Positions 1-9,361 are shown, numbered from the stretch's first letter. The stretch is 64,000 nucleotides of DNA from Bisbaumannia salifodinae (GCF_039522585.1 NZ_BAAADR010000001.1); one strand, 5' to 3'. Program-made: numbers and translations. The notes: a model not told the origin generated them from the letters alone.

Positions 1-1322
1 TGCAGACGCTCCACGAAGAGCCGGGCCTGGGCCTCATCGGTGAAGAAGGCCATGATCGCGAAGGCGCCACCCTCGAGACGCGCCAGGTAGGCCTGGCCAC
101 CCACCAGCTTGCGCAGACGCCGGGCCACGGCGGGCAGCAGCCGATTCACCAGGGCAGGGTCCTGGGACTCCTCCAGTTGGGCCAGCCGATCGAAACCGAC
201 CCAGCAGAGCTGGAAGGGGTACTCCTGGTGCAGGTAGCGATTCATGCGTGCCGCCAGGGCCGGCCATTCGGGGAGCCGAGTGCGCTCATCCAGCTGCAGC
301 AGGCGTCGACGCCGACGGCGTCGCACTTCCGCCCAACCGGCCACGAGCAACAACAGCAGCGCCAACACGCCGGCAGCCAGCGCCACGCCGACGAGCCAGC
401 CTCCACGCCGCTGACGCTCCGCCAGGGCCTCACTCATACCGAAGGTGGCAACGCCCTGACCGGCGACCCGTTGGCGCTGGGTATAGTGAACACGGGGCAC
501 GGCGGCCGCGGGCTGCACGCCGCCCCCTTCCTCGGCCAGGGCATCCAGCAGTTGGCTGGCCGCCGCCGCCTCATCGACGATGACCCCACCGAGGCAACCG
601 GCTTCCAGCCAGGCCGGATCCAGGCACCAGAGGTGCCAGCCCTGGCGACGCAGCACATCCGCTCGCTGCCGTGTCTCGGGGGTGGGAGACGCCACCAGGA
701 AGCCCATATCCCGCACCACCTCGCCACTGGCGAGGCGGCGCTCGGCCCACGGCAAGGCATCACGACCCAGCCGCTCCCAGCGCAGCCGGCGCCCGGCCAG
801 CTCGGTGCTCCCGGCAATGGACGGAGACAGCGCGGCGGCCTCACCCTCTCCCCAGAGCACCAGGGGGGCATCCTCCAGGTGGGCGACCCAGGCGAGGCTG
901 CGTTGCAAGACCGGGCGCAGGTCCACCAGGGGTATGTCCTGCTCGACGAGCCAGTCACGATGCTCGGGATCGAAGGCCCCATAGGCCACCGCCGCCATCG
1001 CGCCCAGGGAATCGGCATGGCGCCGATAGAAGGCCACGGCGGGGTCATGCAACAGGATGACACGCAAGGCGGACATGCCGCGGGCCAGGGCCAGGGCCTG
1101 CTCCGCCGGCAGGCCCCGCCCGCCCTGGTTGCGTAGATAGGCTACCTCCACCTGACTCCCCCGCGCCTCGATCTCATCGACCAGCGCCTGCACCAGGGTG
1201 GCATCCTGACGATGGCCGGGGCTGCCCGGGGCGATCACCAGGGTCTGATGGGCGGCCAGGGCCTGACCGCCCCAGCCGAGGAGAAGTAACAGCAAACCAA
1301 GAGCCGACCGACAATACTTCAT
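1..1322 (-). CDS. Membrane sensor with degenerate GGDEF domain, 3' end missing
   Basis: The gene reads leftward and runs off the window edge after 440 codons. It starts with a signal peptide (about residues 1-23, ending QALA), followed by a roughly 280-residue periplasmic region, a transmembrane segment near 303-327 and a basic stretch RRRRR. A GGDEF-type domain begins near 335. The expected GGDEF signature is replaced by EGGAF within RLEGGAFAIM, so diguanylate cyclase activity is unlikely. Such domains often precede an EAL phosphodiesterase, which would lie outside the window. The ATG overlaps the tadE stop (ATGA), so it is probably the last gene of the Tad operon and may link c-di-GMP to pilus output. 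The start is well supported by that overlap; the output function is inferred. Confidence 0.75.
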   Translation of the reverse strand, partial: MKYCRSALGLLLLLLGWGGQALAAHQTLVIAPGSPGHRQDATLVQALVDEIEARGSQVEVAYLRNQGGRGLPAEQALALARGMSALRVILLHDPAVAFYRRHADSLGAMAAVAYGAFDPEHRDWLVEQDIPLVDLRPVLQRSLAWVAHLEDAPLVLWGEGEAAALSPSIAGSTELAGRRLRWERLGRDALPWAERRLASGEVVRDMGFLVASPTPETRQRADVLRRQGWHLWCLDPAWLEAGCLGGVIVDEAAAASQLLDALAEEGGGVQPAAAVPRVHYTQRQRVAGQGVATFGMSEALAERQRRGGWLVGVALAAGVLALLLLLVAGWAEVRRRRRRRLLQLDERTRLPEWPALAARMNRYLHQEYPFQLCWVGFDRLAQLEESQDPALVNRLLPAVARRLRKLVGGQAYLARLEGGAFAIMAFFTDEAQARLFVERL

Positions 1323-1753
1323 AGGCTGACCCGAGAGCGTATTATTGAACTACTCAAGTCAGGAATAGTGACCCCGAAGAAGTCCTCAATTACCGGCAGG
1401 GGAAAGGCTTCCTGATTCATCTGCAAGCAAACGACAAGTTCCCTCTCCTTATCAGGGAAAAATTCGCCCTCGTCGCAGCGAGCAATCAGCCCCTTGAACA
1501 CGGCTCTCTCACTGACCAGGTCTTCGACCAGGTTGCCAATGGCCGCACCCTCCGGCAAGCCGCTATCCTGACGTTCCAGGGCAATTGCCGACCGGGCCGC
1601 CTCACCGCTAAGGCGGTTCAGGTCATTCAGCGCGACGAAGTAGATGCTATAGCTGATGATCCCATAGAGAATGATCAGGAATAGCGGAAAGATCAGTGCA
1701 AACTCGATGGCCACGGCGCCTCTTTGCTTGCGATTGTCGGCGAATCGTTTCAT
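1319..1753 (-). CDS. tadE: TadE-like pilus assembly pseudopilin
   Basis: 144 residues. The N-terminus carries the TadE-family prepilin-like motif QRGAVAIEFALIFPLF (about residues 10-25), directly followed by a hydrophobic segment, with a polar C-terminal domain containing two cysteines (RCDEG and VVCLQ). TadE proteins are minor pseudopilins of Flp/Tad pili, processed by a prepilin peptidase and inserted in the inner membrane. The gene overlaps tadG upstream and the GGDEF gene downstream by ATGA junctions, which implies translational coupling. Family assignment is firm from the motif and context; its exact role in this pilus is inferred from better studied Tad systems. Confidence 0.9.
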   Translation of the reverse strand: MKRFADNRKQRGAVAIEFALIFPLFLIILYGIISYSIYFVALNDLNRLSGEAARSAIALERQDSGLPEGAAIGNLVEDLVSERAVFKGLIARCDEGEFFPDKERELVVCLQMNQEAFPLPVIEDFFGVTIPDLSSSIIRSRVSL

Positions 1754-3735
1754 AGCACCAGCTCCGCGCCCTGGTTACCGGGCTGATAGTTGAGGATCTC
1801 TACGTCAGCGCCAGAAACATTGAGGCCCAGTTGCTGCAGCAAAGGCTCCAGTACCTGGGTGGCCAGGATATCGGTCAGTACTCCTTCGAGGACATCACCC
1901 ACCAAACTGACCACGGGTGTGACCAGCCCCCCCAGGGGAACCCCCAATACATCGATACCGAGATCGATCTCATCCAGCGCCTGGGTAATCGCCGAGGTCA
2001 GATCGGAAGAGGTGCCGGTAAAGGTGATTCGATAATCCTCGGGCGCCTCGGCCGGCCAGGCCCCCAGGCCCGGCCGGGGCGACATTATGCTGCCCCCCCA
2101 GCTTTGTTCCAGGTCGGCGAGCCAGGTCTCGAGGTCGTCTTGCCAACTGATGGTGCTGCCACCCTGACTGATCTCCTCATCTAGCGTAGGCACGACTCCT
2201 AACAGGCTTCCAAAAGAGCTCAATAAATCATCTAACAACCCACTAGCTGCATTCACCACCCCTCCAATCAAGGGAGAGTGCTGCCCAATGCCAAGTGACG
2301 AGGTAATTCCAGAAGCCAGTCCAACTTCACCCAGGTCGGAGACCCGGGTACCGAGGATATCGATATCCAGATCCAGCTTGATATCCGTCGGCTGCTGATA
2401 GGCGGAGACCATCAGTTGGTGACTCTCTCCATCCGGCTCGACCTGATCGATGCCGGCGCGGGCACCGGCCGCCAGCACCCCCAGGCGAATGCCGACATCC
2501 GCCAGCAGGGGGACATTCACATCGGCGCCGATCCCCAGTTTGACCTGCGCCGTACGCGCCTCGGTCCGCCACTGCCCCCCGCAGGCGCCCTGGGAGCCAT
2601 CGGCGCAGCCAATCGGGCCGATGGCGATACGCGGCGGCTCGATCACATCGAGCACCACATCAAGACCACCCAGCAGGCCGAGATCGACGCCCAGTTCCTC
2701 GACATCGATAAATTGGCCGTTACCCACGAAGGCCATGGCTTCGAGCAGCGACAACAGCCCTACCTGAGCATCCAGGGCGCTCTCTTCGGCGGCAGGGTCG
2801 ACCAGGATAAGTTCGGCGAGCTCGACGCTATCCAGTCCCAGGTCAATAAAGAGGTTGATCGCATCGGCAAAGAGGTCGACTCCCGCCGACAACGTCGAGT
2901 CGGAGACGTTATTGTCCCGACTCAGAGTTTGTAGCTCACTGATATTGGCCAGTTGCGCCAGGTTGAGGCTGACACCATCGATAAGCCCGCTGGCCGTGCC
3001 GGCGTCGGCGGCCAGGTCGATCAGCTCGTGCAGGGACACGGAGGCATTGGCCAGCCCCTCGTACCCCACCGCCGACACATCGAGGCCTGGCAAGATGGCG
3101 CCCAATAGGCCGCTGCCATCGGCGCTCAATAACCGGGATCCCACGCTGAAGGAGGCAATATCACTGGCTGGGCGCTGGGCCGTGGCAGTCGCCTGCATTT
3201 CCACCGTCGTAGTACCCAGCACAGATTCCACCAGGCTGGCCCGAGTCGCCAGGGTCGCGGTGACCTGGAGCGCATTGCGTCCGGCGATGCCGGGCTCGTA
3301 GTTGCGCCCCTCAACATCTGCGCACTCGATCAGCGTCTGGCCATCAGGAATAGGCGTAAACTCGCGAAGGGTATAGGCACTCCCTTCCTCCCCTCGGGTC
3401 AGGCGACAAAGGCCACCCAGCCGCGGGGCTTCCATCGCCCATTCCCGCTCGTAGCCCTCCTCTTCACTGCCGACCTCGAAGCCATTGCGGCTAGCGGCTT
3501 CCTCGAGGGTGGCTTGACCGATACCCGCCAGGCTCTCCTCGGCCTCCGCCACCACCGTCAAGGCGGTCAGGTCGACGACCCGCTGGAGGTTCTGCTTCTC
3601 CAGGTAGAGGCGACCGGTATCCAGGGCCACCACGACGCAGGCGATCAGCAGAAACATGACCAGGGCGGCCATCAGGCCAATGGCCCCCCGCTGGCGGCGG
3701 GGACCCGCTTCCCTGCGGTAAAGTGTCATGGCCAT
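1750..3735 (-). CDS. tadG: TadG-like Flp pilus assembly protein
   Basis: 661 residues. It opens with a basic segment and the TadE/G-type motif QRGAIGLMAALVMFLL, followed by one transmembrane helix (about 20-40). A heptad-rich region with YLEKQNLQRVVDLTAL comes next, as is usual in TadG-like proteins. The rest is a long extracytoplasmic region rich in Leu, Gly and Asp. I do not see a clear von Willebrand MIDAS motif. TadG is thought to anchor or help assemble the Tad machine at the inner membrane. It overlaps tadE by ATGA and lies just downstream of the DUF3613 gene. The start at 3735 is accepted because the next upstream gene ends at 3742. Confidence 0.85.
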   Translation of the reverse strand: MAMTLYRREAGPRRQRGAIGLMAALVMFLLIACVVVALDTGRLYLEKQNLQRVVDLTALTVVAEAEESLAGIGQATLEEAASRNGFEVGSEEEGYEREWAMEAPRLGGLCRLTRGEEGSAYTLREFTPIPDGQTLIECADVEGRNYEPGIAGRNALQVTATLATRASLVESVLGTTTVEMQATATAQRPASDIASFSVGSRLLSADGSGLLGAILPGLDVSAVGYEGLANASVSLHELIDLAADAGTASGLIDGVSLNLAQLANISELQTLSRDNNVSDSTLSAGVDLFADAINLFIDLGLDSVELAELILVDPAAEESALDAQVGLLSLLEAMAFVGNGQFIDVEELGVDLGLLGGLDVVLDVIEPPRIAIGPIGCADGSQGACGGQWRTEARTAQVKLGIGADVNVPLLADVGIRLGVLAAGARAGIDQVEPDGESHQLMVSAYQQPTDIKLDLDIDILGTRVSDLGEVGLASGITSSLGIGQHSPLIGGVVNAASGLLDDLLSSFGSLLGVVPTLDEEISQGGSTISWQDDLETWLADLEQSWGGSIMSPRPGLGAWPAEAPEDYRITFTGTSSDLTSAITQALDEIDLGIDVLGVPLGGLVTPVVSLVGDVLEGVLTDILATQVLEPLLQQLGLNVSGADVEILNYQPGNQGAELVL

Positions 3736-3741
3736 GCCCCG

Positions 3742-4062
3742 TTACTCGCTGGTAAAGCGAGTGTCGATATAGCGTTCGGGAATCGGGTGAGAGAAGCTCT
3801 CCAGATAGCGCCGGTAGATGCGCGCCTGGACGTCCCCCGTCACATACTGCCGATGCGGCGAGGCCAGTTGCTGGCTGCGCTGCAGCGCCAGCATGCCCTG
3901 CACCGAGCGGGAGCCGGTGGTGACCCGAGGCGCCGTTTCACCGTCGCGGGTGATGGCCCCGGCCTGCGGTGAGACCGTGGTGTCCTGGGCCAGTGCCGAG
4001 CCGCCCAGGCTCATGCCAAGAACAAGCAGGCAGAAAGCGGAGATCTTGGTGAATCCGTTCAT
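3742..4062 (-). CDS. DUF3613-like small secreted protein of the Tad locus
   Basis: 106 residues with a clear signal peptide (residues 1-25, ending GSALA) and a short periplasmic domain. The C-terminus carries LQRSQQLASPHRQYVTGDVQ followed by a conserved-looking segment ending YRRYLESFSHPIPERY. Small proteins of this kind, grouped as DUF3613, are commonly encoded between tadD and tadG in proteobacterial Tad clusters; no molecular function is known to me. The genes on both sides are tadD (ends 4098) and tadG (starts 3735) on the same strand, so it is almost certainly co-transcribed. The DUF label comes from recall of the family and its context rather than from a profile search. Confidence 0.75.
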   Translation of the reverse strand: MNGFTKISAFCLLVLGMSLGGSALAQDTTVSPQAGAITRDGETAPRVTTGSRSVQGMLALQRSQQLASPHRQYVTGDVQARIYRRYLESFSHPIPERYIDTRFTSE

Positions 4063-4097
4063 ATGACTAACCCCTTGCGTACGCTGGTATCGTACCG

Positions 4098-4787
4098 TCA
4101 GTTGTTGGTTTCGAGTTGGCGTAGCTGCGCCAACAGGGCGCTATCCACCCCGTAGCGACGCGCCATGCGCTCGGCCTCGTCCTGGCGGCCCTCCTGCATC
4201 AGACTAAGCACCAGGTTGGTGGCCGCGTTACGCTGGCCTTCATCGAGTTCGAGAGCGGTCAGGAACTGCTGGCGAGCCCCGCGATGATCCTGACCCAACA
4301 GCAGCAGATAACCGAGGTCGTTACGGATCCGGGCATCCGCGGGACGCCGATCCCGGGCCGACTGCATCAACGCCAGGGCCTCGTCGAGCGCGCCGCGGCT
4401 TGCCGCATTCAGGGCCAGGCCCCGATAGGCATCCGCCGCCAGGCAGGTGTGGCGCAATTCCCCATAGACGCGGTCCGCCAGGGCTCGCTCGTCGATACGG
4501 CGCAGGGCCTCGGCCCGCAGCAGCTTGGCATCCGGATAGTCGAAACCGTAGGTATCGAGATAGGCGAGCGCGGCCCGGGGACGTTCGTCGTCGAGTTGCT
4601 GGCGAATCATCGCCAGCTGGACCCCCACTTCGCCCCCGTAATGCGCCCCACAGGCCCCCCTGACCTCATTGGGTGATTCACTGGGCACCCGCGCATCGGA
4701 GACCAGGGTCGTGGTCGTGGTACAACCGCCCAGCAGGGCCACCATGAGCAGTGGTGAAAGGCGGTGAAGGTAGCGTCTTGCCAGCAT
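4098..4787 (-). CDS. tadD: TadD-like TPR lipoprotein
   Basis: 229 residues. The N-terminus ends in a lipobox (LLGGC, Cys at about 22), so the mature protein should be an outer-membrane-directed lipoprotein. The body is alpha-helical with TPR-like repeats: LAYLDTYGFDYPDAKLLRAE, then AYRGLALNAASRGALDEALA, then IRNDLGYLLLLGQDHRGA, which has the typical TPR spacing of small and aromatic residues. TadD is a Tad pilotin or assembly factor that helps the secretin or pilus assemble. It lies 2 bases downstream of tadC on the same strand. The family call rests on the lipobox plus TPR plus position in the operon. Confidence 0.88.
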   Translation of the reverse strand: MLARRYLHRLSPLLMVALLGGCTTTTTLVSDARVPSESPNEVRGACGAHYGGEVGVQLAMIRQQLDDERPRAALAYLDTYGFDYPDAKLLRAEALRRIDERALADRVYGELRHTCLAADAYRGLALNAASRGALDEALALMQSARDRRPADARIRNDLGYLLLLGQDHRGARQQFLTALELDEGQRNAATNLVLSLMQEGRQDEAERMARRYGVDSALLAQLRQLETNN

Positions 4788-4789
4788 GC

Positions 4790-5749
4790 TTAGCTCCCCA
4801 GGGCATCGAAGAGCCCACCCAGATTGACCACCGCCGGCCCGGTCAGCACGATCAGCAACGCCGGAAAGAGGAACAGCATCATCACCAGCGACATCTTGCC
4901 GGAGAGCTTGGTGACGACCTCCTGGATACGCGTGCGGCGGCGATCGCGAATCAGCGCACTGAGCGAGATCAGCGACTGACGCGCCCCGCCCCCGGAAGCC
5001 GACACCTGGGCCAGCAGCTTGAGAAGGTCCTGGAGGCCCTCGCAGCGCTGCACTTCGGCCAGCGCCTCCAATACCTCTTCCCGGGCCTGGCCGGCCTCGA
5101 TGCGTTGCAGGGCCAGACGCAGCTCGCGTACCGATTCCGGAGCGATCGGGCCGAGGTTGATGATCAGGCTACGCAGCACCCCTTCGAGGGTCATGCCGGC
5201 ATCCCACAACATGCGCGTCACCTGGACCACCATCTCCACCTCTTCCTCGAGGCGAGCGGTGCGCCGGGCACGACAGGCCTTGATCCACCACCAGCCCAAT
5301 ACGCAGGCCAGCAGGCCGAAGGCCACGCCGCCGAGGCCGGCACGCGACCAGGGCTGCCCCTGCTGCCAGCCATAGAGAGTGCCACAGGCCGCGGCCCCCA
5401 GGGCCACCAGGAGCACCGCCCCCATGATCTGGACCTGAGCGCGGGTGCCGATAAAGCCCGCCTGACGCAGGATCAGCGCCAGTTCGGCCAGCCAGGGCCG
5501 CCGGCTGGCCTGCTGACGCCATAGGCTGCGTCCGCCGCCCAGCAGACGGGACTCGAGATAGGCATGATGACGCTGCATGGCCTGCTGCCCGGCCGCGTTC
5601 GGTAGCGAATCCCGCTCGCTGCCATGAAAGTCCCACCCCGGCTCCCCGGTTTCCCGTTGCGCCTGGGCCGTCTCGCGGTGTGCCGCCAACCAGCAGACCC
5701 AGGCCGCAAGCAGGAGGGTCAGGGCGCCCAAGATAAGAAATACCGCCAT
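4790..5749 (-). CDS. tadC: TadC, inner-membrane platform protein of the Tad secretion system
   Basis: 319 residues from an ATG at 5747-5749. The reading frame is open further upstream, but that would overlap tadB and lacks membrane character, so I chose the start giving MAVFLILGALTLLL. The protein has an N-terminal membrane segment, two central hydrophobic segments, a T2SF domain (EEEVEMVVQVTRMLWDAGMT through LLKLLAQVSASGGGARQSL) and a C-terminal hydrophobic helix (MSLVMMLFLFPALLIVL). TadC pairs with TadB as the platform engaged by the TadA ATPase. Unlike the other tad genes it is separated from its upstream neighbour by about 98 bases that carry an inverted repeat. Confidence 0.88.
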   Translation of the reverse strand: MAVFLILGALTLLLAAWVCWLAAHRETAQAQRETGEPGWDFHGSERDSLPNAAGQQAMQRHHAYLESRLLGGGRSLWRQQASRRPWLAELALILRQAGFIGTRAQVQIMGAVLLVALGAAACGTLYGWQQGQPWSRAGLGGVAFGLLACVLGWWWIKACRARRTARLEEEVEMVVQVTRMLWDAGMTLEGVLRSLIINLGPIAPESVRELRLALQRIEAGQAREEVLEALAEVQRCEGLQDLLKLLAQVSASGGGARQSLISLSALIRDRRRTRIQEVVTKLSGKMSLVMMLFLFPALLIVLTGPAVVNLGGLFDALGS

Positions 5750-5796
5750 TCGCTTGTCCCTGCCATATATGGCGCCTGTCCGGCGCTCTGGGCTCC

Positions 5797-5832
5797 GTAC
5801 GAAACCTGTCTGCGCTCGCCGACTTTTCGTAC
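5797..5832. repeat. Inverted repeat in the tadB-tadC gap
   Basis: Perfect 8-base arms GTACGAAA and TTTCGTAC flank a 20-base spacer that contains GCTCGCCGAC. It lies 16 bases past the tadB stop. The core GTCGGCGAGC followed by CAG one base later recurs at 46871-46884, which suggests a small dispersed element. It could act as a stem-loop that lowers or stabilises distal tad mRNA. Confidence 0.6.
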
Positions 5833-5847
5833 AAAACCTCGGTAAAT

Positions 5848-6729
5848 CTAGATCGAACGCAACATCCGCCAGAGGGTAAAGCAGCCCCCCAGCTCCAGCC
5901 CCAGGGCGACCCACAGGGCCGCCTGGCCCCCGGGACTCTCCAGCATCGGCGTAAGAAACTCCGGGTTGCTGACCAGCATGAAACCGGCCAACGCCACGGG
6001 CATGCCCGCCAGCACCACCGCGGTGACTCGGGTCTCACCGGTCAGGGCCTTGAGCTCCCGACGCCCCCGCTCCTGCTGGCGCAGCAACTCCACGAAGCTA
6101 CCGAGGATCTCCTTGAGGCTGCCCCCGTGCACCTGATTGACCTCCACCGCCGTGGCCAGCAGGTCGAACTCATGGATCTTGAGCAGTTGCGCCTCGCGTT
6201 GCAGGCCCTCATGGAGCTCCATGCCCAGATCCCGGCGTACGGCGATACGACTCAGGGCATCCCGCAGGGGCAGCGGCACGCGCGCCACATTGCGCCGGAA
6301 GGCGATCTCCAGGGTCGCGCCCACGCCGATCTCGCGAACCACTTGCTCCATGAAATTGGGCAACTGATCACGAATCTTCTGACGCAGGTGCTGGGCGCGC
6401 AGGCCGAGCCCGAGGTTGATCACCACCAGGCCGCCCAGCACCAGCAGCGCACCGAGACGGTTGCCGAACATCAGCAGGATGCCGAGTATCGCGACCAGCA
6501 GCAGCCCGCCGACCAGGAGCAAGCCCCGGCCGCTCAGGTGGATACCCGCCGCCAGCAGGTAGTCCAGCACCACCTCCTGCAGGGAGTCCCTTGGCAGGCG
6601 TCGCCGGCGGTTGGGCAGGCCATCCCCTCCCAGCGCCTTGTCGCTCTGGTGCTCGGCGCTCTTCCACAGCAACCCGGCGGCCACCAGCAGCAGCGCCATG
6701 GTAATCAACCATAACTGCCAAGGGCTCAT
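5848..6729 (-). CDS. tadB: TadB, inner-membrane platform protein of the Tad secretion system
   Basis: 293 residues. An N-terminal transmembrane helix (WQLWLITMALLLVAAGLLW) and a pair of helices near 65-110 (LLLVGGLLLVAILGILLMF and LLVLGGLVVINLGLGL) precede a cytoplasmic T2SF domain containing NFMEQVVREIGVGATLEIAF and VNQVHGGSLKEILGSF. Two C-terminal membrane segments follow. The family forms the inner-membrane ring with TadC. The start codon overlaps the tadA stop (6726-6729, ATGA), which implies translational coupling. The length is typical for TadB. Confidence 0.9.
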   Translation of the reverse strand: MSPWQLWLITMALLLVAAGLLWKSAEHQSDKALGGDGLPNRRRRLPRDSLQEVVLDYLLAAGIHLSGRGLLLVGGLLLVAILGILLMFGNRLGALLVLGGLVVINLGLGLRAQHLRQKIRDQLPNFMEQVVREIGVGATLEIAFRRNVARVPLPLRDALSRIAVRRDLGMELHEGLQREAQLLKIHEFDLLATAVEVNQVHGGSLKEILGSFVELLRQQERGRRELKALTGETRVTAVVLAGMPVALAGFMLVSNPEFLTPMLESPGGQAALWVALGLELGGCFTLWRMLRSI

Positions 6730-7973
6730 GCCGGCTCCTCGATCCGCTTGCGCCAGTCGATATCGACACCGAGCCGCCGATCATCGCGATGATAGAGGCG
6801 CTTCAGGGCCACCTGCCCGCCCTTGAGGCCTTGCACCTGCTGCACCTCCACCACATGGCGATGCCCGTGGGCGTCCCGGGTGATATGTACCACCAGATCC
6901 AGGGCCGTGGCGATGATCTGGTTGACCAGGCCATCGGTGCCCTCGAACCCCGCCAGGCGCACCATCATCTGCAGGCGCACCAGGGCATCCCGCGCCGAAT
7001 TGGCGTGCACCGTGCTCATGGAGCCCAGGTGGCCGGTATTCATGGCCTGCAGCATGTCCAGGGCCTCGTCGCCCCGACTCTCCCCCAGGATGACCCGGTC
7101 GGGTCGCATCCGCAGGGCATTCTTGACCAGTTGCCGGGCACCGACCTCGCCCTCCCCTTCGCTATTGGGGGCGCGGGTCTCGAGGCGCACCACATGGCTA
7201 TTGCCCAACTGCAGCTCGGCGGCATCCTCGATGGTCACCACCCGCTCGTGATGGGGAATCTCACGACTGAGGATATTCAGCAAGGTGGTCTTGCCGGAGC
7301 CGGTGGCCCCGCTGATCAGGATATTGCGCCGCTCACGAACGGCCTGCTGCAGCAGGCTCATCAGGGGGGCGCTCAGCGCATCGCTGGCGATCAAGTCCTC
7401 TGCCGTCAGGGCCTCGCGACGGAACTTGCGGATCGACACGCAGGGACCATCGAGGGCCAGCGGCGGAATGATCACATTGACCCGGGAACCATCCGGCAGA
7501 CGCGCATCGACCATGGGGCTCGACTCGTCCAGGCGCCGCCCCAGGGGGGCCAGCATGCGCCGTACCACCCGCAGCACATGGGCATCGTTGAGGAAGCGCT
7601 CCGGCACCTGACTGAGGATGCCGTCCCGTTCCACGAAGATCCGCCGCGGGCCATTGATCAGGATATCCGAGATGCCATCGTCACGGAGCAGCGGCTGCAG
7701 CGGGCCGAAACCGGTCAACTCATGCAGCACTTCCCGGGTCAGGGGCTCCAATGCCTGGGGCAGGAGCATCAGATTGCGGGCATCCAGATACTCGCGAACC
7801 AGGCCCTCGACCCGCATCAGCATCGCCGTGGGCTCATCCTCCAGGAGCCCGTTCTCGTCCTCGAGCCGCTCGATCACCGCCTGATGAAGGTCGTTCTTGA
7901 GGGCGGGATCGTCCGCATCCACCAGGGTGCGCTTGGTCTCACCGCGGCCACGCTGGAATTGTTTCAAAGGCAT
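6726..7973 (-). CDS. tadA: TadA/CpaF secretion ATPase
   Basis: 415 residues from an ATG at 7971-7973 with an AAGGGG ribosome site in front; upstream in-frame codons would overlap the secretin gene. The hexameric ATPase drives Flp pilus assembly from the cytoplasm. An N-terminal domain (to about 150) precedes the GspE/VirB11 core: Walker A GATGSGKTT near 221-229, the Asp box region EDAAELQ, Walker B RVILGESRGDEAL near 293-305 and a His box STVHANSARDAL. CpaF-type features such as LLRDDGISDILINGP are visible. It is immediately preceded by cpaC/rcpA and overlaps tadB. A tadZ/cpaE gene, usually found between the secretin and tadA, is absent here. Confidence 0.95.
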   Translation of the reverse strand: MPLKQFQRGRGETKRTLVDADDPALKNDLHQAVIERLEDENGLLEDEPTAMLMRVEGLVREYLDARNLMLLPQALEPLTREVLHELTGFGPLQPLLRDDGISDILINGPRRIFVERDGILSQVPERFLNDAHVLRVVRRMLAPLGRRLDESSPMVDARLPDGSRVNVIIPPLALDGPCVSIRKFRREALTAEDLIASDALSAPLMSLLQQAVRERRNILISGATGSGKTTLLNILSREIPHHERVVTIEDAAELQLGNSHVVRLETRAPNSEGEGEVGARQLVKNALRMRPDRVILGESRGDEALDMLQAMNTGHLGSMSTVHANSARDALVRLQMMVRLAGFEGTDGLVNQIIATALDLVVHITRDAHGHRHVVEVQQVQGLKGGQVALKRLYHRDDRRLGVDIDWRKRIEEPA

Positions 7974-7983
7974 GGTTTCCCCC

Positions 7984-9309
7984 TTAACGTGAGAAGCCGA
8001 CCTCGCCCAGACGCTCGATGGCACGGGCATCCTGCGGATCGAAGAGCAGCTCGAGGAAAGTGGGATCATAGCGACGCAGGGTCTCGCCGGGCAGGTCATC
8101 GAAGGTGGTGCCCGCCGCCATCGGCGCCACCAGGTGTGGCGTGACGATCATGATCAGCTCCTTCTCGTCTCGCTCGAAGCGGGTCGAGCGGAAGAAGGCC
8201 CCCAGCACCGGGATATCACCGAGCCCCGGAATCTTGTCGACGTTCTGCAGGGTGTTGTTACTGACCAGGCCGCTGATGATAAAGCTCTCGCCATTACCCA
8301 ACTGGATGGTGGTATCGGTGCGCCGCACATTGAGTGCCGGCACCTGAACCCCTCCCGACTGGATACTGCGGGTAAAGTCGAGCTCACTGACCTCCGGGGC
8401 CACCTTGAGCATGATGCGATTCTCGTCGAGCACTGTGGGGGTCAACTGCAGGCGAATCCCGAACTCCTTGAATTCCACCGTTACCTCGCCATCGCGACTG
8501 CGCGCCGGGAAGGGAAATTCGCCGCCGGCCAGGAAGGTCGCGCTTTGCCCGGAGAGGGTCACCAGGCTGGGCTCGGCCAGGGTATAGGCGAAGCCGTTGT
8601 TGCGCAGGGCGCTGATGGCGCCGAGGATGCCCCGGTTGGCGTTACCGCCGATAATCGAGAACCCGTCGGACAGGGGCGGCACCAGGCTGCCGTCGTTGAT
8701 AAAGGCCGAGGAACTGCCGGTATTACCGATGGCGAACTGGGTATTGCCGCCATTATCGCGGCCGAGGAAGAAGCCGGCGGACTCCAGGCGACGGCGATTG
8801 ACCTCGATCACCCGGATATCGGCCTGCACCTGCAGCGGCCCCACCTGGCGGCTGGCATCCACCAGCGGCTGGCCCTCGAAACGCTCACGGGCCTGGGCAT
8901 GGCGATCCAGGCTCGCCGTATCGCCGATCATCCGCGGCACCCCCGAGGCCTGGCTGAGCTGATATTCCCCCTCCAGCCCCAGGGAGCCGCTGGGCGCTAC
9001 CTCGATCCGATAGAGGCGCGGCTCATTGGCGCCCTCGAACCAGACCCGCAGCGAGGTCGCGCCGCTAGCCAGGCCGGTGATCAAGAGCTCACGATCACTC
9101 GCCAGTTGCGCATTGGCGATCTGTCCCGAGCCGATGGCGGTGCGTGCCACCGACTGGGGCAGGGACAAGCGCTGCTGGTCGCCCACCACCAGGCCGATAA
9201 TACGATCGCTGGGGGGCGTCACATCCGCCTGGGCGGCCAGGGCCACCAGCAGGATCGCCAACAGGAAAACGCTGCGAGAGAAAGAAGCATATGCCGTCGA
9301 GATAGACAT
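7984..9309 (-). CDS. rcpA: Tad secretin CpaC/RcpA
   Basis: 441 residues. A signal peptide (about 1-29, ending AAQA) precedes a pilus-type N-terminal domain in which IIGLVVGDQQRLSLP and GSGQIANAQL are recognisable, then a BON-like region and the C-terminal secretin domain. The latter has the hallmark VDKIPGLGDIPVLGAFFRST followed by ELIMIVTPHLVAP. The protein should form the outer-membrane channel for the Flp pilus. It is preceded by an AAGGA ribosome site 9 bases from the ATG. It lies between cpaB and tadA, as in most tad loci. Confidence 0.94.
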   Translation of the reverse strand: MSISTAYASFSRSVFLLAILLVALAAQADVTPPSDRIIGLVVGDQQRLSLPQSVARTAIGSGQIANAQLASDRELLITGLASGATSLRVWFEGANEPRLYRIEVAPSGSLGLEGEYQLSQASGVPRMIGDTASLDRHAQARERFEGQPLVDASRQVGPLQVQADIRVIEVNRRRLESAGFFLGRDNGGNTQFAIGNTGSSSAFINDGSLVPPLSDGFSIIGGNANRGILGAISALRNNGFAYTLAEPSLVTLSGQSATFLAGGEFPFPARSRDGEVTVEFKEFGIRLQLTPTVLDENRIMLKVAPEVSELDFTRSIQSGGVQVPALNVRRTDTTIQLGNGESFIISGLVSNNTLQNVDKIPGLGDIPVLGAFFRSTRFERDEKELIMIVTPHLVAPMAAGTTFDDLPGETLRRYDPTFLELLFDPQDARAIERLGEVGFSR

Positions 9310-9361
9310 GCATCAACATCCTTATAGGCATAAGACCATGCCGAAAAATAGTCTGGATAGA

